From an uncultured Mesorhizobium sp. (GTDB lineage: Bacteria > Pseudomonadota > Alphaproteobacteria > Rhizobiales > Rhizobiaceae): DNA of 9,140 nt. The DNA lies in the NCBI GenBank assembly GCA_950071955.1, contig CATMOC010000115.1, positions 1 to 9,140 on the forward strand. Reading direction: 5' to 3'. This document shows, in pieces, positions 1 to 5,264 of the stretch. Within the stretch, counting starts at the first letter, position 1, and every line of letters starts with the position of its first letter. The notes under the pieces were generated by a model. The model did no database searches and was not told where the DNA came from. It worked only from the letters and a program-made list of their open reading frames with translations. A program made the translations under genes and the position numbers.

Positions 1-45
1 ATCGATCTTCTTCGACGCGATCGATTGAGGCACGATGTAAGACAT
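1..45 (-). CDS. 5' end of an unidentified gene downstream of nirD (partial)
   Basis: An ATG at 45-43 opens a frame that stays open to the window edge and encodes MSYIVPQSIASKKID. A purine-rich ribosome binding site (AGAAAGGA) lies about 7 bases upstream. The start follows the nirD stop by 26 bases on the same strand, so it is very likely the next gene of the nirBD operon. In related bacteria this position is often taken by an assimilatory nitrate reductase or a nitrate transporter, but fifteen residues are too few to identify either, and I do not recognise the N-terminus. The start codon call is reasonably safe; the function is unknown from this window. Confidence 0.6.
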   Translation of the reverse strand, partial: MSYIVPQSIASKKID

Positions 46-71
46 GGATGGTCCTTTCTCTGTCTGTTGAT

Positions 72-413
72 TCAGGCGGTGGCGAGGTCTGGTGTCAGAT
101 CGAGGTAGATCACGCGGTCCTGCAGGCGGACCGGAAAGGCGGGCGTGGCGCCTTCGTCGGCGCCTTGCGCACGGCCGCTCTCCAGCGAGATCACCCAGTT
201 GTGGAGGGGACAGGTGACGCAGCCGTCATGGACGATGCCTTGGCTCAGCGGGCCACCCCGGTGGGGACATCGGTCCTCGAGCGCGAAGATGCGGTCGTCC
301 GCCGTGCGAAAGACGGCGACGGCCATGTCCCCGTTCATCACGCAGCGCGCCCCGCGCCGCGGGATGTCGTCTATCGACCCCACGGCGACCCATCGTCCGG
401 TCATCGCATTCAT
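72..413 (-). CDS. nirD: NirD, small subunit of assimilatory NADH-dependent nitrite reductase
   Basis: This 113-residue protein is a single Rieske-type domain. The two Rieske boxes are visible: CPHRGG near residue 48 and CPLHNW near residue 68, giving the two Cys and two His that would bind a [2Fe-2S] cluster. Many enterobacterial NirD proteins lack these ligands, whereas this one keeps them, as rhizobial and actinobacterial forms often do. NirD is the partner of NirB, the siroheme enzyme reducing nitrite to ammonium with NAD(P)H in the cytoplasm. Its ATG overlaps the nirB stop in an ATGA, and a strong ribosome binding site (GAGGAGG, 421-427) lies inside the end of nirB, indicating translational coupling. 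Length is normal for the family. A generic Rieske ferredoxin is the alternative, but its position after nirB makes NirD the natural call. Confidence 0.93.
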   Translation of the reverse strand: MNAMTGRWVAVGSIDDIPRRGARCVMNGDMAVAVFRTADDRIFALEDRCPHRGGPLSQGIVHDGCVTCPLHNWVISLESGRAQGADEGATPAFPVRLQDRVIYLDLTPDLATA

Positions 414-2860
414 TCAGCGGCCTCCTCGAACTTGACCGCCGCCATCGGGCGGAACTCGTGTTTGTCCTTGCCGGCGACGCGCTCCGACCAAGGATCGACC
501 TGCGCGAATGTCTGGCTGAAGACGAAGCGGTCGTAGTAGGCTTTCCGGCGGTCAGGCTCGGCCATGATCTGGCGGCGGATCTCGTCGAGCCCGATGCGCT
601 TGGCCCATTTGTAGATGCGCTCCAGGTACCGGCCCTGCTCGCGGTACATCTGGGTCAGCGCGACGATGGCCTCGAGCGCCTCGTCCTCGGTTCGGACCAG
701 CCCGAGCACCTCGGTGCCCTTGATGTCGAGGCCGGCCGCGCCCGCGAAATGGATCTCGTAGCCGGAGTCCACGCAGATCACGCCGACGTCCTTGCAGGTC
801 GCCTCGGCGCAGTTGCGAGGGCAACCGGAGACGCCCATCTTGACCTTGGCCGGCGTCCAGGACCCCCACATGAACTTCTCGATGCGGATGCCGAGTCCGG
901 TGGAGTCCTGCGTGCCGAAGCGGCACCAGTCGGTGCCGACACAGGTCTTCACCGTGCGCAAGCCCTTGGCATAGGCATGGCCGGAGACAAAGCCGGCCTT
1001 GCCGAGATCGGACCACACCGCAGGCAGGTCCTCTTTGCGCACGCCAAGCATGTCGATGCGCTGGCCGCCGGTGACCTTGACCGTGGGGATGGCGAACTTG
1101 TCGACGACGTCGGCAATGGCGCGCAGTTCAGTGGCCGACGTCACGCCGCCCCACATGCGCGGCACCACCGAATAGGTGCCGTCCTTCTGAATGTTGGCGT
1201 GGACGCGCTCGTTGATGAAGCGCGACTGGTAGTCGTCGGCGTATTCGCCCGGCCAGTCGCAGACGAGGTAGTAGTTGAGTGCTGGCCGGCATTTGGCGCA
1301 GCCGCAGGAGGTCTTCCATTCGAGCTCCTGCATCACGGCCGGGATGGTCTTCAGCCCCTTCGCCTTGATCAGCCGGCGAACGTCATCGTGGCCGAGATCG
1401 GTGCAACCACACATCGGCTGGACGGCGGCGGGATTGTAGCTGTCGCCCAATGTCAGCGTCATGAGCTTCTCGACCAGCCCGGTGCATGACCCGCACGACG
1501 CCGAGGCCTTCGTGTGCGCGCGCACGCCATTGAGCGATGTCAGCCCCTTGGCAAGGATGGTCGACGTGATCTTTCCCTTGCAGACGCCGTTGCACCCGCA
1601 GATTTCAGCGTCATCGGCCAGCGCGGCGACGGCGCCGAGAGGGTCTGCCGATACGCCTCCCTGGAACGCCTGGCCGAAGATGAGCGTGTCGCGCATTTCC
1701 GAAATGTCGGTGGCTTTCTTCTTCAGGTCGTTGAACCACGCGCCGTCCGCGGTCTCGCCAAACAGGACAGTGCCGATGATCCTGTTGTCGCGGAGGACGA
1801 CGCGCTTGTAGATGCCGGCCGAGGCATCGCGCAGGACGATCTCTTCGCGGTCGTCGCCATCGGCGAAGTCGCCGATCGAGTAGAGGTCGATTCCCGTGAC
1901 CTTGAGCTTGGTCGGCGTGTCGGAATGGACGAAGCGCCTGTCCTCGCCGTCCGCCAGCGTGGCCGCCGCCACTCTGGCCATTTCGTAAAGTGGCGCGACG
2001 AGCCCGTAGACGTGGCCACCGACCTCGGTGCATTCGCCGATGGAGAGGATGTCGGGATCGGAGGTGATCATGCGGTCGTCGGCGACGATGCCGCGCCTGA
2101 CCTCCAGCCCCGCCTCCCTGGCGAGGCCGACGTTCGGCCGGATGCCGACCGCCATCACCACCAGTGTTGCCGGTATGATCTCGCCGGAGTCGAGTTCGAC
2201 ACCCTCGACCCTCCCGTCGCCGACGATTCGTCTGGTGTTCGCCTTGGTGCGCACCTTGATGCCGCGCGTCTCGACGGCCTTCTGGAGCAGATAGCCGGCG
2301 GCCGGATCGAGTTGACGCTCCATCAGCGTCGGCATGACATGGAGCACGGTCACGTCCATGCCGCGTTCCCTGAGACCGGCGGCCGCCTCGAGCCCGAGCA
2401 GCCCGCCGCCGATTACCACGGCCTTGTCCCGCGATTGCGCCGCCAAGAGCATCGCGCTGACGTCGTCCAGGTCGCGGTAGCTGAGCACGCCGGGCAGATC
2501 GTTGCCCGGCACGGGGATGATGAAGGGCACCGAGCCGGTGGCAACGACCAACCTGTCGTAGCCTTCGGTCACGCCGCGATCCGATGTTACCGTCTTGGCC
2601 GCGCGGTCGAGCGTCACGATCCGATGGCCCTTGTACAGCGTGATGCCGTGGTCGACGTACCAGCCATCGCCATGGATGACGATCTCGTCGAACTGCTTCT
2701 CGCCCGATAGGACCGGGGAGAGCATGATACGATCGTAGTTCACGCGCGGCTCGGCGTTGAAGATGGTGATCCGGTAGCGATCCGGCGCGGCGTCCAGCAG
2801 GTGCTCCAGCATCCTGCCCGGCGCCATGCCGTTGCCTATGATGACGAGCTTCTCCGACAT
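410..2860 (-). CDS. nirB: NirB, large subunit of assimilatory NAD(P)H nitrite reductase
   Basis: This 816-residue flavoprotein reduces nitrite to ammonium in the cytoplasm. Residues 1-290 are an FAD/NAD(P)-binding pyridine nucleotide-disulfide oxidoreductase fold, with IIGNG near residue 7 and VIGGGLLGLEAA near 149. Two BFD-like [2Fe-2S] regions follow: C421, C423, C456, C459, then C484, C486, C521, C524. Residues from about 555 are the nitrite/sulfite reductase module, with a ferredoxin-like half-domain (TGGQRIDMLGV near 597) and the siroheme/[4Fe-4S] cysteines C640, C646, C680 and C684, the last pair in GCPRNCAEA. The start is ATG at 2860 with GGGAG eight bases upstream; no better start exists. 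That binding site lies in a hairpin (2869-2896). The gene overlaps nirD by 4 bases. Expression is probably controlled by the upstream NtrC/sigma-54 promoter and NasT-dependent antitermination. I see no frameshift or missing ligand. Confidence 0.97.
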   Translation of the reverse strand: MSEKLVIIGNGMAPGRMLEHLLDAAPDRYRITIFNAEPRVNYDRIMLSPVLSGEKQFDEIVIHGDGWYVDHGITLYKGHRIVTLDRAAKTVTSDRGVTEGYDRLVVATGSVPFIIPVPGNDLPGVLSYRDLDDVSAMLLAAQSRDKAVVIGGGLLGLEAAAGLRERGMDVTVLHVMPTLMERQLDPAAGYLLQKAVETRGIKVRTKANTRRIVGDGRVEGVELDSGEIIPATLVVMAVGIRPNVGLAREAGLEVRRGIVADDRMITSDPDILSIGECTEVGGHVYGLVAPLYEMARVAAATLADGEDRRFVHSDTPTKLKVTGIDLYSIGDFADGDDREEIVLRDASAGIYKRVVLRDNRIIGTVLFGETADGAWFNDLKKKATDISEMRDTLIFGQAFQGGVSADPLGAVAALADDAEICGCNGVCKGKITSTILAKGLTSLNGVRAHTKASASCGSCTGLVEKLMTLTLGDSYNPAAVQPMCGCTDLGHDDVRRLIKAKGLKTIPAVMQELEWKTSCGCAKCRPALNYYLVCDWPGEYADDYQSRFINERVHANIQKDGTYSVVPRMWGGVTSATELRAIADVVDKFAIPTVKVTGGQRIDMLGVRKEDLPAVWSDLGKAGFVSGHAYAKGLRTVKTCVGTDWCRFGTQDSTGLGIRIEKFMWGSWTPAKVKMGVSGCPRNCAEATCKDVGVICVDSGYEIHFAGAAGLDIKGTEVLGLVRTEDEALEAIVALTQMYREQGRYLERIYKWAKRIGLDEIRRQIMAEPDRRKAYYDRFVFSQTFAQVDPWSERVAGKDKHEFRPMAAVKFEEAAE

Positions 2861-2868
2861 CGATCGAT

Positions 2869-2896
2869 CTCCCGCCGGCTATTCGGCCGGCCGGAG
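2869..2896 (-). promoter_or_regulatory. Hairpin sequestering the nirB ribosome binding site
   Basis: On the transcript the 5' arm is CTCC, one G, then GCCGGC. The loop is CGAATA, and the 3' arm is GCCGGC, one G, then GGAG. This gives ten base pairs interrupted by one G-G mismatch. The 3' arm contains the nirB Shine-Dalgarno (GGGAG, 2873-2869). The 5' arm lies in the last codons of the 27-codon ORF, and the UAG stop (2881-2879) sits at the end of the loop. A ribosome ending on that stop would melt the stem and expose the nirB start. The pairing is read directly from sequence; the regulatory role is inference. Confidence 0.6.
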
Positions 2897-2962
2897 CGTG
2901 GCCTCGCCGGCCAACGTGACGACGGCAAGGGCCAGGCGCGCGGCTGTCGTGGGGTTGGTCAT
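2879..2962 (-). CDS. Small ORF (27 codons) preceding nirB, possible leader peptide
   Basis: An ATG at 2962 with GGAG six bases upstream (2972-2969) opens 27 codons ending in TAG. The product begins MTNPTTAARLALAVV and ends EATLRPAE. It is rich in Ala, Leu, Val and Thr, and has no run of a single regulatory amino acid, so classic attenuation by a starved tRNA is not suggested. It lies after the leader terminator and ends 18 bases before the nirB ATG. Its final codons form one arm of the hairpin covering the nirB ribosome binding site, which suggests translational coupling. I do not recognise a family. It could be a functional microprotein, a coupling leader, or a chance ORF; the good ribosome binding site and its placement favour real translation. 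Confidence 0.5.
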   Translation of the reverse strand: MTNPTTAARLALAVVTLAGEATLRPAE

Positions 2963-3008
2963 CTCTTGCTCCGTTCGCGGCGTGGCACAGCCGCTGGCTG
3001 AAACGAAA

Positions 3009-3075
3009 AAAGCCGCCGGTCAGGTCTTCTGCGCTCCCAATGCGGAGTCGCGAGAAGAACCTGAACGGCGGCTTT
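3009..3075 (-). terminator. Leader terminator upstream of nirB (NasT-controlled attenuator)
   Basis: On the transcript AAAGCCGCCG (3075-3066) pairs with CGGCGGCTTT (3018-3009), and six T residues run from 3011 to 3006. The stem continues inward with TCAGGT/ACCTGA after one mismatch, CTTCT/AGAAG after one bulge, and then GCG plus CTCC against GGAG plus CGC. The apical loop is GCATTG (3043-3038). This is a very stable intrinsic terminator located between the sigma-54 promoter and nirB with no gene upstream of it in that transcript, the arrangement of an attenuator. It starts 7 bases after the second ANTAR-type hairpin. It would also end transcripts reading out of nasS. Confidence 0.88.
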
Positions 3076-3082
3076 GCCTGAT

Positions 3083-3125
3083 GCGCCCGACATTGGACGC
3101 GAAACATGTGGCCCTGCAATGGACC
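3083..3125 (-). promoter_or_regulatory. Tandem hexaloop hairpins, predicted NasT (ANTAR) RNA target
   Basis: Hairpin 1 (3125-3110) is GGUCC, loop AUUGCA, GGGCC. Hairpin 2 (3100-3083) is GCGUCC, loop AAUGUC, GGGCGC. The linker is 9 bases. Both loops have six bases with A at position 1 and G at position 4, the hallmark described for RNA sites bound by ANTAR-domain antiterminators. Each stem contains one G-U pair. The pair lies directly before the leader terminator, and the ANTAR gene nasT is about 1.4 kb upstream in the same orientation. The structures and loop identities are seen in the sequence; binding by NasT is inferred from family knowledge. Confidence 0.85.
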
Positions 3126-3136
3126 TGTAGGAGTTC

Positions 3137-3154
3137 AAGCAGGAAACGTGCCAA
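3137..3154 (-). promoter_or_regulatory. Sigma-54 (RpoN) promoter for the nirB transcript
   Basis: The minus strand reads TTGGCACGTTTCCTGCTT. It matches the -24 element TGGCACG exactly and the -12 element TTGCT with one change (CTGCT). The invariant GG (3152-3151) and GC (3140-3139) are exactly 10 bases apart, as sigma-54 requires. The expected transcript start is near 3127, which would put the first ANTAR hairpin within a few bases of the 5' end. Alternatives are unlikely given the exact spacing and the NtrC-type site upstream. Confidence 0.85.
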
Positions 3155-3252
3155 CCTCGCAGGAGAAGGATTTATCGAGCAAGATCAACGGTTCTGCGGG
3201 TGGTAACCATCGCAGGCCAATGGAGAGGCGCTCGCAAATCGTGCATTGCGGT

Positions 3253-3267
3253 GCACAATACTTGTGC
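3253..3267. promoter_or_regulatory. NtrC-type enhancer site
   Basis: The palindrome GCACAATACTTGTGC has GCAC and GTGC arms separated by 7 bases, the spacing of the NtrC consensus (TGCACC, five bases, GGTGCA). It is centred about 133 bases upstream of the predicted sigma-54 start, a usual distance for an NtrC upstream activator site. A further GTGC/GCAC-containing stretch (3241-3256) overlaps it and may be a weaker second site. It lies just after the nasS stop codon. Confidence 0.72.
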
Positions 3268-3274
3268 GTCGCAC

Positions 3275-4513
3275 TCAGAAGCGCGAGATTTCATCATCCA
3301 CGGCAGAGTCGGCCAAATAGGCCTCCAGCGCGTCCGGATCGAAGACCTTGCCGTCGAAGAATCCGTCCGGTCCGAGCACGAGGCTCGCCCCGGTGGAGCC
3401 CACCGGCGTCGCTTGGGTCAGCGCCCCCTCGACCTTGGAATTGGCCCCAGGCAGGGCGGTGCCGAGGGGTTTGAGCGCCTCCCGGTAGAGGTCGGGTCGG
3501 TAGGTGCCGAGCGCGATCTCGGCATTGCCCCGGCTGTGAGCGACGTCGCCCCAGCGGACCATCTGGCTGTAGAACCAGAGCGCATGGCTCTTCCAGGGAA
3601 AGTTCGCCGCCTTGTCGAAAGGCAGGTAGAAGTCGTCGACGTCGACGATCTCGCCGCCCAGGTCCAGATGGCCGGTCAGCATCGGCATCTGCAGCGCGGC
3701 GGGCATGGCGAGATACCCGGGCAGCGCCATCAACTCGGCGAGGTCGTTCCGATTGGCCGGCTCCTGGCACCAGCGCGCCGCGCGATGCAGCGCGCGCAGC
3801 AGCGCCGACAGCGCCGCGCCCTCGCGCTCGGCAAACGCCTTGCGCACCCCGAGCACCTTTTCCGGGCTGTTCTTCCAGATCGCAGCCTTGACGGTGGCGA
3901 TGCGGCCGGTGCCCTTGACCACCGTGACGCTGTTCCAAGGCTCGCCCACGCAGTAGCCGTCGATGCGGCCGGCCGCCAGCGCGTCGGCCATGAAGGGCGG
4001 CGGCACGATGACGATCTCGACATCGCGACGGGGATCCGTGCCGCTGCCGCGCAGCCAGTATCGCAGTTCGTAGTTGTGACCGGAATGCGGATGGGTGACG
4101 GCGAAGCGCAGTGGCGGCAGGCCCTTCGCCGCGCGCTCGTCGATGAAGCGCTTCAGCGCCTTGCCCGCGGCCATCGGATCGACGCCTCCAGGAGCGCCAT
4201 GCGCGACCATGCCCGTCCAGACCGCGTTGGAAACGCTGACGCAGTTGCCGCCCAGCCCCATCGAGAACGGCACGATGGTGTCGGACGAGATCGGCGACAG
4301 GCCGAGATTGCAGGCCACCGGCATGGGCCCCAGCATGTGCGCAACGTCGAAATGCCCGATGGCGATGCGGTCGCGGATGTTGGCCCACGAAGTCTCGCGG
4401 TGGAGCCGGAGGTCGACGCCCTCGGCGCGGGCGAGTCCCAGTTCGCCGGCGACGATCAGCACGGCGCTGTCGAACAGCGGCATGAACCCGGCATTGATCT
4501 GATGATCGCTCAT
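3275..4513 (-). CDS. nasS: NasS, cytoplasmic nitrate/nitrite sensor that restrains NasT
   Basis: This 412-residue protein belongs to the NrtA/CmpA-like nitrate-binding family. The N-terminus (MSDHQINAGFMPLFDSAVLI) enters the binding-protein fold directly. There is no signal peptide or lipobox, which separates the sensor NasS from periplasmic NrtA/NasF proteins. Visible family landmarks are HMLGPMPVA near residue 59, GLGGNCVSVSN near 86, THPHSGHNYELRYWL near 139 and GYCVGEPWNS near 180. Known NasS proteins bind nitrate or nitrite and then release NasT. The ATG at 4513 is chosen because AAAGGAGG (4530-4523) lies 9 bases upstream and the frame starts 2 bases after the nasT stop, so the two genes are coupled. 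The reading frame is open much further upstream, but that extension runs through nasT and is not coding. The C-terminus ends about 120 bases before the nirB promoter. Confidence 0.93.
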   Translation of the reverse strand: MSDHQINAGFMPLFDSAVLIVAGELGLARAEGVDLRLHRETSWANIRDRIAIGHFDVAHMLGPMPVACNLGLSPISSDTIVPFSMGLGGNCVSVSNAVWTGMVAHGAPGGVDPMAAGKALKRFIDERAAKGLPPLRFAVTHPHSGHNYELRYWLRGSGTDPRRDVEIVIVPPPFMADALAAGRIDGYCVGEPWNSVTVVKGTGRIATVKAAIWKNSPEKVLGVRKAFAEREGAALSALLRALHRAARWCQEPANRNDLAELMALPGYLAMPAALQMPMLTGHLDLGGEIVDVDDFYLPFDKAANFPWKSHALWFYSQMVRWGDVAHSRGNAEIALGTYRPDLYREALKPLGTALPGANSKVEGALTQATPVGSTGASLVLGPDGFFDGKVFDPDALEAYLADSAVDDEISRF

Positions 4514-4515
4514 GG

Positions 4516-5118
4516 TCAGATGCCTCCTTTGCCGAGCAGGTCGGCCGCCGTGACGAGCCCCTGCGCCACGTCCACGAGTTTGCGGTTCTGGTTCATCGCT
4601 GTCTTGCGCAGGAGCTGGTAGGCTTCGGATTCCGACATGCCGCGCGACGTCATCAGGATGCCCTTGGCCCGATCGACGACCTTGCGGCTCTCGAGTTCGC
4701 CGCGTGCCTCCTCGAGCTCGCGCGCCATCCGCGAATAGGCGTTGAAGCGGATGATCGCCATCTCGATCACCGGCTTTACGCGCTCCTTGCGCAGGCCGTC
4801 CACGACGTAGGCGGAAACGCCTGCCTCGATGGCTGCTTCGATGGACGCGCTGTCTGACCGGTCCACGAACATCGCGATCGGCCGCTTTACCGCGCGGGTC
4901 AGCTGGAACATGCTCTCCAGCATGTCGCGATTGGGGTTTTCCAGATCGACCACGATGACGTCGGGCTGCAGCGTCTCGATCCGCGCGGCGATGCCGCTCA
5001 CGTCGGGAAGGAGTGTAACGTCGTGGTGCCCCGCGTCGCGCAGCCCCGCCTCGATGATCGACGCGCGTATCCTGTTCTCGTCGATGACGAGTATCTTGAG
5101 GGCTGGGCCTGTCGACAT
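4516..5118 (-). CDS. nasT: NasT, ANTAR-domain transcription antiterminator
   Basis: This 200-residue protein has a receiver-like N-terminal domain (about 8-125), a short helical linker, and an ANTAR RNA-binding domain (about 134-195). The ANTAR domain is marked by VVDRAKGILM near 147 and YQLLRKTAM near 167. The receiver keeps D13, E14 and a possible phospho-acceptor D58. The sequence after its fifth strand (AYVVDG, 104-108) lacks the usual switch lysine followed by proline, so phosphorylation is doubtful. This fits the known mechanism, in which NasS holds NasT until nitrate or nitrite is present. Its target is probably the hexaloop pair at 3083-3125. The start at 5118 (MSTGPALKILVIDEN) aligns the receiver domain properly and has AGGA 9 bases upstream. 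The frame remains open to 5181 but those residues do not resemble the family. It is cotranscribed with nasS. Confidence 0.94.
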   Translation of the reverse strand: MSTGPALKILVIDENRIRASIIEAGLRDAGHHDVTLLPDVSGIAARIETLQPDVIVVDLENPNRDMLESMFQLTRAVKRPIAMFVDRSDSASIEAAIEAGVSAYVVDGLRKERVKPVIEMAIIRFNAYSRMARELEEARGELESRKVVDRAKGILMTSRGMSESEAYQLLRKTAMNQNRKLVDVAQGLVTAADLLGKGGI

Positions 5119-5140
5119 GTCGTCCAATCCTGCCGCAACC

Positions 5141-5160
5141 GCCGGATTGCGCAATGCGGC
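5141..5160. repeat. 20-base palindrome upstream of nasT
   Basis: The sequence is GCCGGATTGCGCAATGCGGC, symmetrical at nine of its ten base pairs and with a perfect core ATTGCGCAAT (5146-5155). It ends 22 bases before the nasT start codon, between the possible promoter region and the ribosome binding site. It could be an operator for a dimeric regulator, or fold in the 5' untranslated RNA. The symmetry is seen; any function is inferred. Confidence 0.45.
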
Positions 5161-5205
5161 AAAACGGCAAGCCGAAGGCATCCGTCTCTTCCAAAATCCG
5201 TCAAC

Positions 5206-5222
5206 GGCCCGGACACCGGGCC
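5206..5222 (-). terminator. GC-rich hairpin after typA, possible terminator
   Basis: GGCCCGG and CCGGGCC are perfect 7-base arms with a 3-base loop, 43 bases past the typA stop. The stem is strong, but on the minus strand it is followed by GTTGACGGATTTTGG, so there is no immediate T run. It may end typA transcription weakly or work with Rho. TTGACG (5204-5199) directly after it resembles a -35 element for nasT, but I cannot pair it with a convincing -10 box. Confidence 0.4.
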
Positions 5223-5264
5223 GGTGGTGTGCTGCTGCTGCCGAAGGACAGCGGCTGGCGCGCC

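Noticed and set aside
458..2710. Long plus-strand open frames (458-1489 and 1514-2710) opposite nirB
   Set aside because: Their translations are low-complexity Ala/Arg/Asp/Val-rich and mirror nirB codon structure in a GC-rich genome; nirB itself is unmistakable.
2879..2962. Classical amino-acid attenuation by the small ORF
   Set aside because: There is no run of one regulatory amino acid, and the ORF lies after the terminator instead of before it.
3034..3047. Apical hexaloop GCATTG of the leader terminator as a third ANTAR hairpin
   Set aside because: The loop has six bases, but they do not carry A at position 1 and G at position 4, and it is part of the terminator stem.
3200..4621. 473-codon plus-strand frame across nasS
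   Set aside because: It is antisense to the complete nasS gene, has no recognisable domain, and would overlap the NtrC-type site.
3275..5194. nasS read as a 639-residue protein from 5194
   Set aside because: The first 227 residues run through nasT in another frame and are Arg-rich nonsense. The start at 4513 has a near-perfect ribosome binding site.
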